A stretch of DNA of 64,000 nucleotides from contig NC_084591.1 in assembly GCF_033807715.1 (NCBI RefSeq), positions 45,212,368-45,276,367 of the forward strand. Direction: 5' to 3'. The DNA comes from Cololabis saira. Taxonomy: Eukaryota; Chordata; Actinopteri; Beloniformes; Belonidae. The notes beneath the pieces were generated by a model. That model made no database searches. It had not been told where the DNA came from and worked only from the letters and a program-made list of their open reading frames with translations. The translations under genes were made by a program, and so were the position numbers. Below are positions 9,490 to 20,704 of this stretch, in pieces; position 1 is the stretch's first letter, and every line of letters starts with the position of its first letter.

Positions 9490-10439
9490 CTGAAAATAAC
9501 AGAAAAAAATCATCATTAGTTCATACAAATTTGAACCAAAATAATAATTCCGCTTCTAGAGATAAAGTATTGAGAACAACCTGTCCTATCTCCAAATATT
9601 GTCTTAGTAGGCAGTTTCACAAGTGCTTAAAAGACAAGAATTGAAAGTCTTTCTCAGGCAAACCCCCAAGAGCTCATCTTGTATAATTTCAGATTTTTGT
9701 GAAATACATCCAGATTCTATACATATTATCTACAATATCTCATTGTAAATTGTGTGACAGTCATACTGTCGCGCTGAGTAGGTACTAGTAAAAAAATCAC
9801 CATATGATCGAGCACTGGTGTTTGTTGTCTTTGGTGCGGATGGAGTATTAAACACTGAATGTCGTGTACAGAACTGTGACTCCCCAGTCAAATCTGACAG
9901 GTGAGTCACGCCTGCTTTTAACATCAGCTGATAAATGGCGGGTCACACACACACCATCTTGTGACTCGGATGAAGGTGAAAGGAATCGCCGAAACATGTC
10001 AGGTATTTCAAAAAACCTAATGCATTTGTCTGACAAAAAGAATTAGCAAATTATATATCTAAACTTCTTTTATGTCCATAAGTCTTGGAAAAATTGTTGC
10101 ATTTCAACTTTGGAATGAGGTTCAGAGTACATAAAAGTGCAGAACCTGTATCATTGAAAGTCACCAATGATCTGTTCTTGACCTAAGATGGTGGACTCGT
10201 ATCCTGTTGGATCTCAGTGCTGCATCTGTTGTAATCAATTACAATATTATATTACATATAATGTTTCTGGGCTTAAAGGAACTGCATTATGCTGCTTTAA
10301 GTAAAATTGAACTGAAGTCTTTGTATCTGGACCTGGGGGCTTCAGGGATATATTGTCTGGCAACTCATGATGGTTTCACTTTGGTTTCAAGTAACACAGT
10401 GTAGAAACTGGGAGTTATTTTTTACTAAAATCTGTATTT
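9490..10439. other. Start of intron 4, no gene seen
   Basis: AT-rich. Near 9960-10005 'gactcggatgaaggtgaaag' plus 'gaatcgccgaaacatgtc' resembles 3' ends of Penelope-like or similar retroelements, but this is only a motif impression. No exon or open frame is supported. Confidence 0.35.
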
Positions 10440-10990
10440 CAATTCACTTATCAACATGTTTCAATGACTGCCTTCTATCACCTTCATAATATATCAAATA
10501 TAGGAGCATCATGTCTCACAGATTCAGAGAAACGGACCCATGGATTTCTTACTTCAAGTTTAGACGACTGTAATTCTTTATTATTGAGCTGTCTCAGAAT
10601 GTTATTCAAAAAACCTTCAGCTTTTTCCAAATTGATCAGACAGAGTTCTGACAAGAACTAGCAGTAATATTTCTCCAGTTTCTGATTCTCTTCATTGGCT
10701 TCGTGTGAAATGCAGAATAGAATTTCTCCCCACATACAACACTCTTAATGACCCAGCCCCATCATTTCTTAAAGAAGTCATAGTTCCATATTTTCCAAGC
10801 AAAGCACTTTGATCTCAGTCTGCAGGTGTTCCTAGTGGTTCTGAGAGTTTCTAAAAGAAGAATTCGGATGTATAATTGGTTAATTGGCTTTTTATTTATT
10901 GGGATCATTTGGAAGGAGCTTAATTATATTTTTGAAGTGCCTTGAGATAACATTTGTTGTGATCTGACGCTATATAAATACAGTTGAACT
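10440..10990 (+). mobile_element. L2-like LINE 3' fragment
   Basis: The translated pieces AFYHLHNISN, GFLTSSLDDCNSLLLSCL and SLHWLRVKCRIEF match the C-terminal region of L2-type polymerases. It ends with the tail 'tgacgctatataaatacagt'. Frames are broken and it sits in P450 intron 4. Confidence 0.65.
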
Positions 10991-11091
10991 GGAAATTGAA
11001 TAGAATTGTCACTGAACTGCTAAGTAAACAACAATGTTTCAACCTGTTCCTTGAAGTGTTTCTTTTTAGCACTGCTCAATTTTCCAGACTT

Positions 11092-11180
11092 TCTTCAATT
11101 CAATTTTATTTATATAGCGTCTAATACAACAAAAGTTGTCTCCAGACGCTTTCCAGAGACCCAGAACATGCCTATATCCT
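11092..11180 (-). mobile_element. Inverted LINE 3' tail fragment
   Basis: 'caattcaattttatttatat' plus 'agcgtctaatacaacaaaag' is the reverse complement of the tail at 750-815, so it is the last ~90 bp of the same LINE family on the minus strand. Confidence 0.65.
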
Positions 11181-12918
11181 TTTACAGTTTTTTTCGATTG
11201 CTTACACACTAAAATTAAAAGTAGTACACTATTAGCAAAACCTTACACTCAAGAAGCAAAACATCAGCCCATATTTGCACAACTATAAGCACATTGTCAA
11301 CCTCACACTTGTTGCAAAACTCTACACACAGTGATTTTCAAAACACTAAACACACTAAACGTACATTAGACACAAAAATCTATCAAAAAAAGTCACTTCT
11401 TTGCAATACCAAAGCACTGACTGTCAAATTAGCACACCGTCCAACCAGTTGGTTCAACACAGTCATCAGGTGTGCAAACACTTGTTTGCTTAAATGTAGA
11501 CACACCATTCAGGTGTATCTACACTATAGAAAGCAGCAGGTGAGCTCATTGGTCTCCAAGCACAAGAGTCAGAGAAAGACTACAGTTTTTCTCGATTGCT
11601 TTGACACATTTTGCACATCATGGGTCAACTTTATCTAATGCTCACACCTTCTTTGCACAGCAAGAGTCCTCTCTGGCGAATCGGTTAACTATTTCTCATT
11701 GCTTTCACACAATTTTCTTTGACTTTTACTGTAATACACTTTTCAAAACAGTTAACACACTTCTCACAAAGAGACACAAAACATAACTGATTTACCATGG
11801 CAACACATTGCAGACACTTTGTAGCAGCCAATTGGAACTGCTCCCTCAATTCTAAAAAAATATCAGCACCTGTGTGAACTCTCTTTGCAAAACAAAGCAA
11901 GTAGTCCTCAACCTATCAAAGAGGTCAATAGCTTGAAGTTGACACCAAGCATGGATGGAGGAGGACGTGGACGAGGACATGTGGCCTGATCGTCAGGCCC
12001 GTGTCGACAATGCGTAATTTTCCTGTATTTTTATTTTTTTCATATTTACAGGGTTTCATTTCATTGTGTTTCATTTACAGTACTTTCTTTGAGAATTGAC
12101 CTTTGTTGTACTGCATATTGAACCCTGTCATTTTGATTGCTTACAGTATGTGCATATGACAAGTACTGCAATAAATATTTTTCTGTCAGAATCTTGACAT
12201 TTTGTACACAGTAGAACAAATGTAAATCAATGGTATTGACAGGAACTTCAGCAATACAAAAACAGATCTACAATATTTTACTGTATACACATTTTCTGAT
12301 TTGACTGTAAATACTCTGTGACAGTATATTTCTAAGTTATATAACTAAGTTAGAGTGCTCAATACAAAACCCAAATTGTAGTATGTTGTCAGTTGTAAAA
12401 TAGTCAATACTATGAGGGTGTTGAACAAAAGTTGATATTGATAGCTGTGGTTTCAATTTTGTTATCCATCGTTACAGTAAATAAATGAGAAAACACACAT
12501 GTTCAATTGAGAAAAATTCTAGGTTTTGATGGAAAAGTTTGGTTTTGATGGATGTGTGACAAGTTTTGAGAAAGTGGTGTAATTCTGCAAACATCATAAA
12601 GTGTTTTGGTCATTTCAGCTTCTGTTACAGTTTTTCACAATTGTTTAACACATTTATTGGAACATCAGACACAATGTGCACAACCTGAAACTCATGTTTC
12701 AGGTGGCTGAACCAATCCTGCTGAACTCCAAGCACATTTACTGCTTTAGACTCAAATTCCCATTCCATACCACACATTTCTCACAACACTACACACAATT
12801 CCCAATATCCTGCACACTCTTCCTGAATTCCCTCTCTTGCTGTTCACACAGAACACACAGTCAATCACATTTCTAAACTCCAAAGGCTGTTGTGCAACAT
12901 GCAATCAGCAATTTGCCA

Positions 12919-13542
12919 TTGAATTCATATTCATTGATGAAGCGGGTTCAACCTTGTAAAAAGAAGGTGCTGAGGGAGGAATATTATCGGCCAGCGTGCC
13001 ATCACAGAGGTCCATGGCCACATGGAGGGAACATAACAATGTGTGCTGCCATCAATCACCAAGGCGTCCTCCATCACCATGCCACCCTTGGCCCCTACAA
13101 CACTGCACTTCTTCTAGCATTCCTGGACAAGCTCTACAATATCATTGTCCAGCCAGACCAGATGGAGGACACAGAGCTGGTCAGGTTTGTTGTTATCTGG
13201 GACAATGTCAGTTTCCACCGGGCTGCTCTGGTCCATGACTGGTTCAGGGTCCATCCAGAAGTTGATGTCCTATATCTCCCTCCATACTCTCCCTTCCTCA
13301 ACCCAATTGAGGAGTTTTTCTCTGCCTGGAGATGGAAGGTATACGAGAGAAATCCTCAGACACGGCTCCCACTGCTGCAGGCCATGGAGGACGCATGTGG
13401 CGATGTCAGTGCTGAGGCCTGTCAAGGCTTCATGCGGCATTGTAGGAGATTCTTCCCCCGCTGCTTGGCCAGGGAAAACATCACCTGCGACGTGGATGAG
13501 GTCCTGTGGCCAGCCAGGGATGAAAGGCAGGATGCAGCCTAA
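12919..13542 (+). pseudogene. IS630/Tc1-type (DDE_3) transposase, catalytic half
   Basis: The frame from 12919 has the first catalytic Asp in FIFIDEAG. It shifts after a missing G near 12945 (compare the intact GGGG at 24579), then stays open to the stop at 13542. It contains GGNITMCAA, the second Asp in VIWDNVSFHRAA and the Glu in LPPYSPFLNPIEEFFSAW. 35 residues separate the second Asp and the Glu. The C-terminus has RRFFPRCLARENITCDVDE. The N-terminal DNA-binding and Arg/Gly-rich parts are deleted. The enzyme would cut and paste DNA at TA sites; this copy cannot be active. Confidence 0.85.
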
Positions 13543-13915
13543 TACTTTTGTTCTGTTTCTATTTTCTGTCAAGTTTTCATCCACAACTTGCTGTGATGTC
13601 CAGTGGACTGCACATTTTGAGTCCAAATACTGTAAAATATTATTTGTTGTTACAGTAAAGAATTGTGTGTTGTTTTCTATTTGAGTAGCCTATACATAAG
13701 AATACTATATGGTGATATATTCCATCCAACAGCTGAAGGTGTAACACTGAACATACAAATGCATGATTCTACTGAGGCATTCATATAGTGTTTTCCATTC
13801 ATACTGTAGTGTCTTCCATTCTGCACATCAGTGTTCAGTGGGTGCTTAGAAATGTCTACTCAAATGATGTATGTGTTTGGCATTTGAGAAGGAAATACCA
13901 TTTAGTGAAGAGTTA

Positions 13916-14246
13916 CAGTTTTTTCTGAAAGCTTAGGCGCTAATTATGTTCTTGTAGCACAATTTCTAAAACTATTAACACACATAGCAAAACCACTCAC
14001 TGAGTTAGCGAAATTAAAAGTTGTAGTTGGCACATTATGTGCTTAGTAAATGATGGCATGTGTTTACTGTCTGATATGAAAACACCATTTTTACTAAGGT
14101 GTGAAGAGTTAATCAAGCTGTGTTTGCTTTTGCAAGAGAACTATAAAGTTTTGATAATTTGGTGAAAGGTTTTCTCATTTGTGTGTAGAGTTTAGCAAAA
14201 ATAGCCAATGTTGCAAAAAATGTGCTTAAGGATTCAGAAAAAACTG
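13916..14246 (+). mobile_element. Miniature element (331 bp), family 'tctgaaagctta'
   Basis: Starts CAGTTTTTTCTGAAAGCTTA and ends GGATTCAGAAAAAACTG, TA at each side. It shares both ends with the 1.2-kb copy at 15337-16552, so it is an internally deleted, non-coding derivative. Confidence 0.85.
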
Positions 14247-15336
14247 TAACTCTGTTTTGAAGGTAGAGTGTGCTTTTGCAAGAGAAGTGTAGGATTTTGC
14301 ATTTTGTGTGTGAGTTTTGCAATTTTTGTTTAGAGTTTTGAGAAAGTGAGGTAGTCAATCAGGAAATGTGTTTAAACAATTGTGAAAAACTGTAAGGGCT
14401 TTGTGTGAGCTGTTTTGAAAAAGTAAACTGTGAATGGAAAATGGGCCAAAACGATCAAGAAAAACTGTATATTTGTACTTTGTTGATAGTAGCCTACTCT
14501 AATCATAGGGACGTAGAAGTGCTAAAAGTGTTTTAGGTTTATCACAGCAGAGTGTAACTCGTGCAAACAGAGTATAGTAATGTGAAACGTGTTTGTTTCA
14601 TATGGTAACAAAGTGTGGTTTTTAAAAAGAAGTGTATAGTTTTTACAAGTGTGTTTAATTTTGCAAAGGATCTGTAGTGTTTTGCTAATTTGGTGTGTTG
14701 TTGTGCTTATTGTGTGTAGTGTTTTGAAACCACGGGCCCTGTTTTGAAAATCCTGCTTAGGCAATCAAGAAAAACTGTAAAGATATTTACAGTTTTTTCT
14801 GAAAGCTTAGGCGCTAATCATGTTCTTGTAGCACAATTTCTAAAACTATTCATACATATAGCAAAACCACTCACTGAGTTAGCCAAACTAAAAGCACAAA
14901 TACTGCTTTGCACTCAGTTTGTAATTTTGTAACACACACTTTTCAAAACTGTAGGCACAATTCACTGCTTACACTCAATTGCCAAATTTCCAAAACACTC
15001 CTAGCAAAATTATACACATGTATGGCTATTACAGTTTTTTACAATTGAATAAACACTAAAATCTAAAGTTTTGCCCAATTATCAAAACCTTGCACTCAAG
15101 GAGCAAAACTCGGCCCCAGATTTGCACCACTGTAAGCACAATGAGTCCATTCACACTTTGTGCAAAACAATACACACAGTGATTTGAAACACTAACACAC
15201 ACGTCTATGCATTAGACACAGAATTATATCAAGATGTCACTTCCTTGCACTTCTAAAGCACTGACTGTCAAATTACCACACCTATGAGCCAGTTGATTGA
15301 ACACTGCCATTTGGTGTGCAAAGACAAGATTGCTTA

Positions 15337-16552
15337 CAGTTTTTTCTGAAAGCTTAGGCGCTAATCATGTTCTTGTAGCACAATTTCTAAAACTATTAAC
15401 ACACATAGCAAAACCACTCACTGAGTTAGCCAAACTAAAAGCACAAATACTGCTTTGCACTCAGTTTGTAATTTTGTAACACACACTTTGCAAAACTGTA
15501 GGCACAATTCGCTGCTTACACTCAATTGCCAAATTTCCAAAACACTCCTAGCAAAATTATACACATGTATGGCTATTATTTACACTATTTTGCCAACTGT
15601 CTGGCACACTTTCACATGTGAAAACAATTTTAGAGAATTAGTTCACTTTGCAATCAGCCTAAGCACTATAAATAAGCCACAGGTAAGCTGTCTGTGTGGA
15701 GTACAATGGAAGGAGCAAGAAGAGTAAGAATCAGAGGAGGCCGAGGAAGAGGACGTGGAGGTGAAGAAGCGAGAGGTTTAGAGGAAGTTAGAGGAAGAGG
15801 ACAAGGAGGAGCAAGAGGAGGACGAGGAGGGGGAAGAAGAAGGGCCAGAGCAGACTCGATATGTCATCATATGGGACAATGTTAGTTTCCATAGGGCTGC
15901 TTTGGTCCACAACTGGTTTACTGATCACCCACTCTTCATGGCACTCAACCTCCCCCCATACTCTCCATTCTTACTGTAAATCCGATTGGCATCAGGCATC
16001 ATGTCAGGCCTGGATACGGCATGCAAGGAGGTATTTTCCCCGGTGCCTTGGACTGGAGGACATCGCATGTGATGTGGATGAGATTTTGTGGCTGGACCCA
16101 GAGAGACGGCATGATGTAGGCTGATTGTCTGTTTTTTGTGAATGTATTATTTTGTGTTCTGTGCTGTGTCTTTGTTTTGACGAGTGTGAATAAACACCAA
16201 TAAATAAAGTTTGGATCCCTGTGTGTTTACAGAACTATGACAAAAGTATGACCTCAAACTGACCTAGCCTAACTTGTGCACAGAAAAAGAAAAAAGCCAG
16301 ATGTGTTTTGTATTCATACCATCAGTGTGTAGTTGGCACATTATGTGCTTAGTAAATGATGGCATGTGTTTACTGTCTGATATGAAAACACCATTTTTAC
16401 TAAGGTGTGTAGAGTTAATCAAACTGTGTTTGATTTTGCAAGAGAACTATAACGTTTTGATAATTTGGTGAAAGGTTTTCTCATTTGTGTGTAGAGTTTA
16501 GCAAAAATAGCCAATGTTACAAAAAATGTACTTAAGGATTCAGAAAAAACTG
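15337..16552 (+). mobile_element. Family 'tctgaaagctta' element, copy B (1216 bp)
   Basis: Intact ends CAGTTTTTTCTGAAAGC...GGATTCAGAAAAAACTG and TA on each side. It is an internal deletion derivative: the Arg/Gly-rich start of the transposase is fused to the last third of the DDE domain. Confidence 0.88.
15706..16124 (+). pseudogene. Deleted transposase: Arg/Gly-rich start fused to DDE remnant
   Basis: ATG at 15706 opens MEGARRVRIRGGRGRGRGGE and the frame stays Arg/Gly-rich to a stop at 15885. The following DNA, one frame off, still encodes VIIWDNVSFHRAALVHNWF and LPPYSPFL, and then a rearranged ALDWRTSH... C-terminus ending near 16120. The helix-turn-helix region and first catalytic Asp are absent. 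A TATA box 'cactataaataagcc' lies ~35 bp upstream of the ATG. Confidence 0.75.
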
Positions 16553-16624
16553 TAATTGTAGACACACCAATCAGGTTTAAGCACTATAAAAATGCAGCAG
16601 GTGATTTCACCAAACTTAACCAAA

Positions 16625-17357
16625 ATGGAAGGAAGAGGAAGAGGAAGAGGAAGAGTGAGGATGAGAGGGGGAATCGGAGAAGGAGGAGAAGGAGGCAGAG
16701 GCCGTGCCAGATGTAGAGGCCAAGGAAGAGGAAGAGGAAGAGGAAGACTTCAAGCAGGAAGAGGTGAAGCTGAAAGGAGAAGAGGTCCAACTTTAAGAAA
16801 TGTGGAAGAAATGTAATTGGCCAGAGGACAATTATTAGTGTCCCGGGGCAAAGTGGGGGTAACATCAACTTTTTTGCGCGGCAATCACCCAGAATGGGGT
16901 CCTCCACCGCCATGCCAACATGGGTCCGTATAAAACACCTCACATCCTTACATTTTTGGACAGAGTATACAACCTCACAATCATAAACATGCAGATCCAA
17001 TACATTGTCACCTGGGACAATGTTTCATTCCACCACTCTGCACTGGTTCAGAACTGGTTTACGCAGCACCCACATTACACAGTCCTTTTCCTGCCGCCAT
17101 ATTCTCCATTTCTTAACCCAATTGAAGAATTTTTCTCTGCATGGCGGTGGAAGGTTTACGATCTGCACCCCCTGGCTCGGGTAGCCCTCATTCAGGCCAT
17201 GGAGGAGGCCTGTGACCAGATTGAGGCCACAGCCATACAGGGGTGGATACGGCATGCACGGCGATTCTTTCCCCGCTGTCTTGCGAATGAGGATATTGCC
17301 TGTGATGTGGATGAAATTCTCTGGCCAGATCCAGCTAGGAGAAGAGACCAACAGTAG
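16625..17357 (+). pseudogene. IS630/Tc1-type transposase with Arg/Gly-rich N-terminus, internally deleted
   Basis: ATG at 16625 begins MEGRGRGRGRVRMRGG and the RG-rich frame stops at 16816. The downstream frame, open from 16920 to 17357, has the catalytic core VTWDNVSFHHSALVQNWF, LPPYSPFLNPIEEFFSAW and the conserved ending RRFFPRCLANEDIACDVDEI. Between them only a short remnant of the IGQR...VPGQSGGNI region is left, so the helix-turn-helix domains and first Asp are deleted. 35 residues again separate the second Asp and the Glu. It cannot be active. Confidence 0.8.
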
Positions 17358-18081
17358 CAATTTATGTGCTGTGTTTTCTTTTTTTTTTTGGGGGGGGCGG
17401 GGGGGGTTGTACAGGATAAAATGTTATGTTCATGAAAACTGGGAAATGCTTTTTTTTTTCGCCATGTTGGCTTGAGTATATGGAAAAAAATAAATAACAT
17501 TGTCAACAGCATTAGTCTTGTCTCCTGTGTGGTATCTACAGTAATGCATACAAGTGTGTTTAGTGTTCACTGTGTATTGTTTTGCAAAAAGTGTGAGCAG
17601 ACATTGTGTTTACAGATGTGCAAATCCGAGCGATGTTTTGCAAATTCACTGTGTGCTTCACCCATACTACTCTATGCACTTAGAAGCAGAATTAGCCAAA
17701 AGTGTTTAAGGTTTTCAACAGCAGAGTGTAACTGGTGCAAACAGAGTTAAGTCATATGCAACGTGTGTGTTTCATATGGTAAAAAAATATGGTTTTGATA
17801 AGTTAGTGTATAGTTTTTACAAGAGTGGTTCATTTTGCAAAGGAGCTAAGGTGTTTTGCTAATTGGGTATGTGGTTGTGCTATTCGTGTGTTGGGTTTTG
17901 CTAAACAAAACAAAACAATCAAAATTGTGTTTATTCAATCGTAAAAAAACTGTATTTACACTATTTTGCCAACTGTCTGGCACACTTTCACACGTGAAAA
18001 CAATTTTAGAGAATTAGTTCACTTTGCAATCAGCCTAAGCACTATAAATAAGCCACAGGTAAACTGTCTGTGTGGAGTACA

Positions 18082-18381
18082 ATGGAAGGAGCAAGAAGAG
18101 TAAGAATCAGAGGAGGCCGAGGAAGAGGACGTGTAGGTGAAGGAGTTGGAGGAAGAGGACGTGGAGGTGAAAAAGCAAAAGGGAGACGACGTGGAGGTGA
18201 AGGAGTTGGAGGAAGAGGACGTGGAGGTGAAAAAGCAAAAGGGAGACGACGTGGAGGTGAAGAAGCGAGAGGTTTAGAGGAAGTTAGAGGAAGAGGACAA
18301 GGAGGAGCAAGAGGAGGACGAGGAGGGGGAAGAAGAAGGGCCAGAGCAGACCTGATATGTCATCATATGGGACAATGTTAG
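18082..18381 (+). pseudogene. Arg/Gly-rich N-terminal ORF of copy A, with internal duplication
   Basis: ATG at 18082 gives MEGARRVRIRGGRGRGRVGE and stays open to 18381. It differs from the copy at 15706 by a tandem duplication of a ~60-bp segment encoding GGRGRGGEKAKGRRRGGEG. The frame then breaks at the same deletion junction as copy B. The DDE remnant continues to about 18607. Confidence 0.7.
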
Positions 18382-19451
18382 TTTCCATAGGGCTGCTTTG
18401 GTCCGCAACTGGTTTACTGATCACCCACTCTTCATGGCACTCAACCTCCCCCCATACTCTCCATTCTTAAATCCGATTGGCATCAGGCATCATGTCAGGC
18501 CTGGATACGGCATGCAAGGAGGTATTTTCCCTGTTGCCTTGGACTGGAGGACATCGCATGCCATGTGGATGAGATTTTGTGGCTGGACCCAGAGAGACGG
18601 CATGATGTAAACTGATTGTCTTTTTTTTGTGAATTTATTATTTTGTGTTCTGTGCTGTGTCTTTGTTTTGACGAGTGTGAATAAACACCAATACTTGAAG
18701 TTTGGATCCCTGTGTGTTTACATAACTATGACAAAAGTATGACCTCAAACTGACCTAGCCTACCTTGTGCACAGAAAAAGAAAAAAGCCAGATGTGTTTT
18801 GTATTCATACCATCAGTGTGTAGTTGGCACATTATGCGCTTAGTAAATGATGGCATGTGTTTACTGTCTGATATGAAAACACCATTTTTACTAAGGTGTG
18901 TAGAGTTAATCAAACTGTGTTTGCTTTTACAAGAGAACTATAACGTTTTGATAATTTGGTGAAAGGTGTTCTCATTTGTGTGTAGGGTTTAGCAAAAATA
19001 GCCAATGTTACAAAAAATGTACTTACAGTTTTTCACAATTGTTAACACACAAAAAACGAAAACTTGGCACAATTTGCACAACCATCACTTTAATCAATCA
19101 ACACAATTTACACTACATCACACTCCCTTATCTGCATTAGACTCTGACTTTCCTTCTTTACACTCTGTTGTCAATTTCACACAACCTTGTTGTCAAAACA
19201 CTACACACAGTGTTTAGTTGTTGGACACACTTATCACATCAAATCTCAAAGCATCAACCTACAACACACCTTGTTGTCAAAACACTACACTCAGTGTTCA
19301 GTCGTTGCACACACTTCTCACATAAAATCACAAAGCATCAATCTACAACACACACATAGTCAAATCTCAAAACATCCACGTCTGGTGGGCCATTTGCAAT
19401 CAGGACTGTACTATCAAAGGGCCTTGAGAGCAATGTTTGGTTTGGTGAACA

Positions 19452-19875
19452 ATGGAGAACCAGAGAAGAAGAGGGTTGAGAGTGAGAGGAGGACGACATA
19501 GAGGAGTAGGTAGACAGAGAGAAGGAGGCGGAGGACAAGGAGAAGATCAAGGTGGAGGAGGAGGGAGAGGAAGAGGAGGACATGGTGGAGAAGAACAAGG
19601 TGGAGGAGGAGGGAGAGGAAGAGGAGGACAAGGTGGAGGAGGACAAGGAGAAGAACAAGGTGGAGGAGGAGGAGCAGGAGGAGGAGGAGGGAGAGGAAGA
19701 GGAAGAGGAGAAGAACAAGGTGGAGGAGGAGGTGGAGGAGGAGGAGGAGGAGGAGGAGGAGGAGGAGGAGGAGGAGGAGGAGGAGGGGGAGGAGGAGGGG
19801 GAGGGAGAGGAAGAGGAGGAGGAGGGAGAGGAAGAGGAGGGAGAGGAAGAGGAGAAAGAAGAAGAAGAACAGTAA
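19452..19875 (+). repeat. Long GGA/GAA polypurine tract
   Basis: More than 400 bases with very few pyrimidines on the plus strand, mostly GGA, AGA and GAAGAAC units. It encodes the Gly/Arg-rich domain in one frame and poly-Glu or poly-Ser/Leu on shadow frames. Confidence 0.85.
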
Positions 19876-20017
19876 TATCTGATGAGATCCGTGCAACGGT
19901 AGTTGACCATGTTCTGAATCATGGGTTGACCATGAGCGAGGCTGGCCAGAGGGTCCAGCCCAATCTCAGCCGCTTCACAGTTGCTGGCATAATAAGAACA
20001 TTCAGGCTGGAGAACAG
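19452..20017 (+). pseudogene. Transposase exon A: Gly/Arg-rich domain plus helix-turn-helix
   Basis: ATG at 19452. Residues 1-135 are almost only G, R, E and Q (RGRGG and poly-Gly runs), encoded by an uninterrupted purine tract. Residues ~140-188 read TVISDEIRATVVDHVLNHGL, then TMSEAGQRVQPNLSRFTVAG, a homeodomain-like helix-turn-helix as in IS630/Tc1 transposases. The exon ends AACAG|gtacaa in phase 2. The neighbouring exon B completes the codon in frame, which supports a real splice site. The poly-Gly stretch may vary in length between copies. Confidence 0.75.
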
Positions 20018-20261
20018 GTACAAAATCTATTTATCTATATCTTGTGTACTATATACTGTAATACTACATTCAATAGAATACAGTGTGCTCACAGTAATTT
20101 TGAGGGGCGCTAGCTCCTCCTATGCCCAGCTTTGTTGATCTCTGTGAACACAAACTGGCTTGTGATTGACTTGTCACCTCATAGAGATGATTTGATTAGC
20201 TATAAATGTGATGTATGATGATAAGAGCATAGCTCACTTCACAAATGTGATTTTTTTGCAG

Positions 20262-20544
20262 GACTGAAAGGGAACCACACCGTGGGGGCAGAAGACAAAT
20301 GTTCACTCCCGAACAGGAGATTGCAATAGTTAACATTGTTCGTGAGAACAATACTATCACACTCCAACAAATAAAGACCCGGATCCTGGCTGACCACGGC
20401 ACATTCAGAAATATCAACACCGTCAGCCTCTCCACAATAGACCGGGTTCTACAGAGAAATGCAATCAGCATGAAACAGGCTTACAGGGTCCCATTTGAGC
20501 GGAACACAGACCGCACAAAGGAGTTGCGACGACAGTTTGTACTG
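20262..20544 (+). pseudogene. Transposase exon B: second helix-turn-helix region
   Basis: The acceptor 'tttttttgcag' and donor CTG|gtaagt frame a 283-bp exon that continues the reading frame of exon A. It encodes MFTPEQEIAIVNIVRENNTI and later STIDRVLQRNAISMKQAYRV, the second DNA-binding helix-turn-helix and linker of IS630/Tc1 transposases. It ends in phase 0, and the next exon opens in phase 0 after 'ctgtttcag' at 20689. No stop codon lies inside. Splicing is inferred from sequence only. Confidence 0.75.
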
Positions 20545-20704
20545 GTAAGTCCCATACATTCAGCACTGATGCATGCATGTATTGTACCTGTAATCTAATA
20601 TTTTCCTTTTCAACAGTGTCTCACTGTAGCCCACTGTGTTGACCTCTCTGTGTCCATACTGTAACTTGCATTCTCATGTCTGTTTCAGAGGATCCAAGAG
20701 CTTA

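Larger units (their letters stand above)
12628..14392 (+). mobile_element. IS630/Tc1-type element, family 'cacaattg', with transposase remnant
   Basis: Terminal inverted repeats CAGTTTTTCACAATTGTTTA (left) and its complement (right), TA on each side. The boundaries are confirmed by an empty site: copy B of the surrounding element reads 'ttctgTTAaggg' at 22139-22150 where this copy is filled. It contains a DDE-domain ORF (12892-13542) and a smaller nested element (13916-14246). Confidence 0.92.
11583..14467 (+). mobile_element. IS630/Tc1-type element, family 'ctcgattgcttt', copy A
   Basis: Starts CAGTTTTTCTCGATTGC and ends CGATCAAGAAAAACTG, flanked by TA on both sides. A stub of its transposase gene survives: ATG at 11951 opens MDGGGRGRGHVA and then stops. 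This is the Arg/Gly-rich start seen in the sister families. The insertion predates duplication of the outer element because copy B (21101-22219) is nested at the same place. Confidence 0.82.
11185..14777 (+). mobile_element. IS630/Tc1-type element, family 'cgattgc', copy A (with nested inserts)
   Basis: Starts CAGTTTTTTTCGATTGC and ends GCAATCAAGAAAAACTG, flanked by TA (11183-11184, 14778-14779). Without the 1.77-kb insert it is ~1826 bp and nearly identical to copy B at 20705-22529. Its own coding part is lost; the interior is filled by the nested element 11583-14467. The subterminal DNA is rich in 'ttgcaaaac' and 'acacac' motifs, as in the related families here. Confidence 0.85.
15032..17952 (+). 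mobile_element. IS630/Tc1-type element, family 'acaattgaataaacac'
   Basis: Starts CAGTTTTTTACAATTGAATA and ends TTCAATCGTAAAAAAACTG, TA at both sides, inserted into copy A of the 'tctgaaagctta' family. It contains another nested copy (15337-16552) and its own broken transposase gene (16625-17357). A TATA motif 'cactataaaaatgc' lies near 16579, about 45 bp before the ATG. Confidence 0.85.

Noticed and set aside
19338..19922. 194-codon poly-Ser and 160-codon poly-Leu ORFs on the minus strand
   Set aside because: Shadows of the polypurine tract that encodes the Gly/Arg-rich transposase start on the plus strand.
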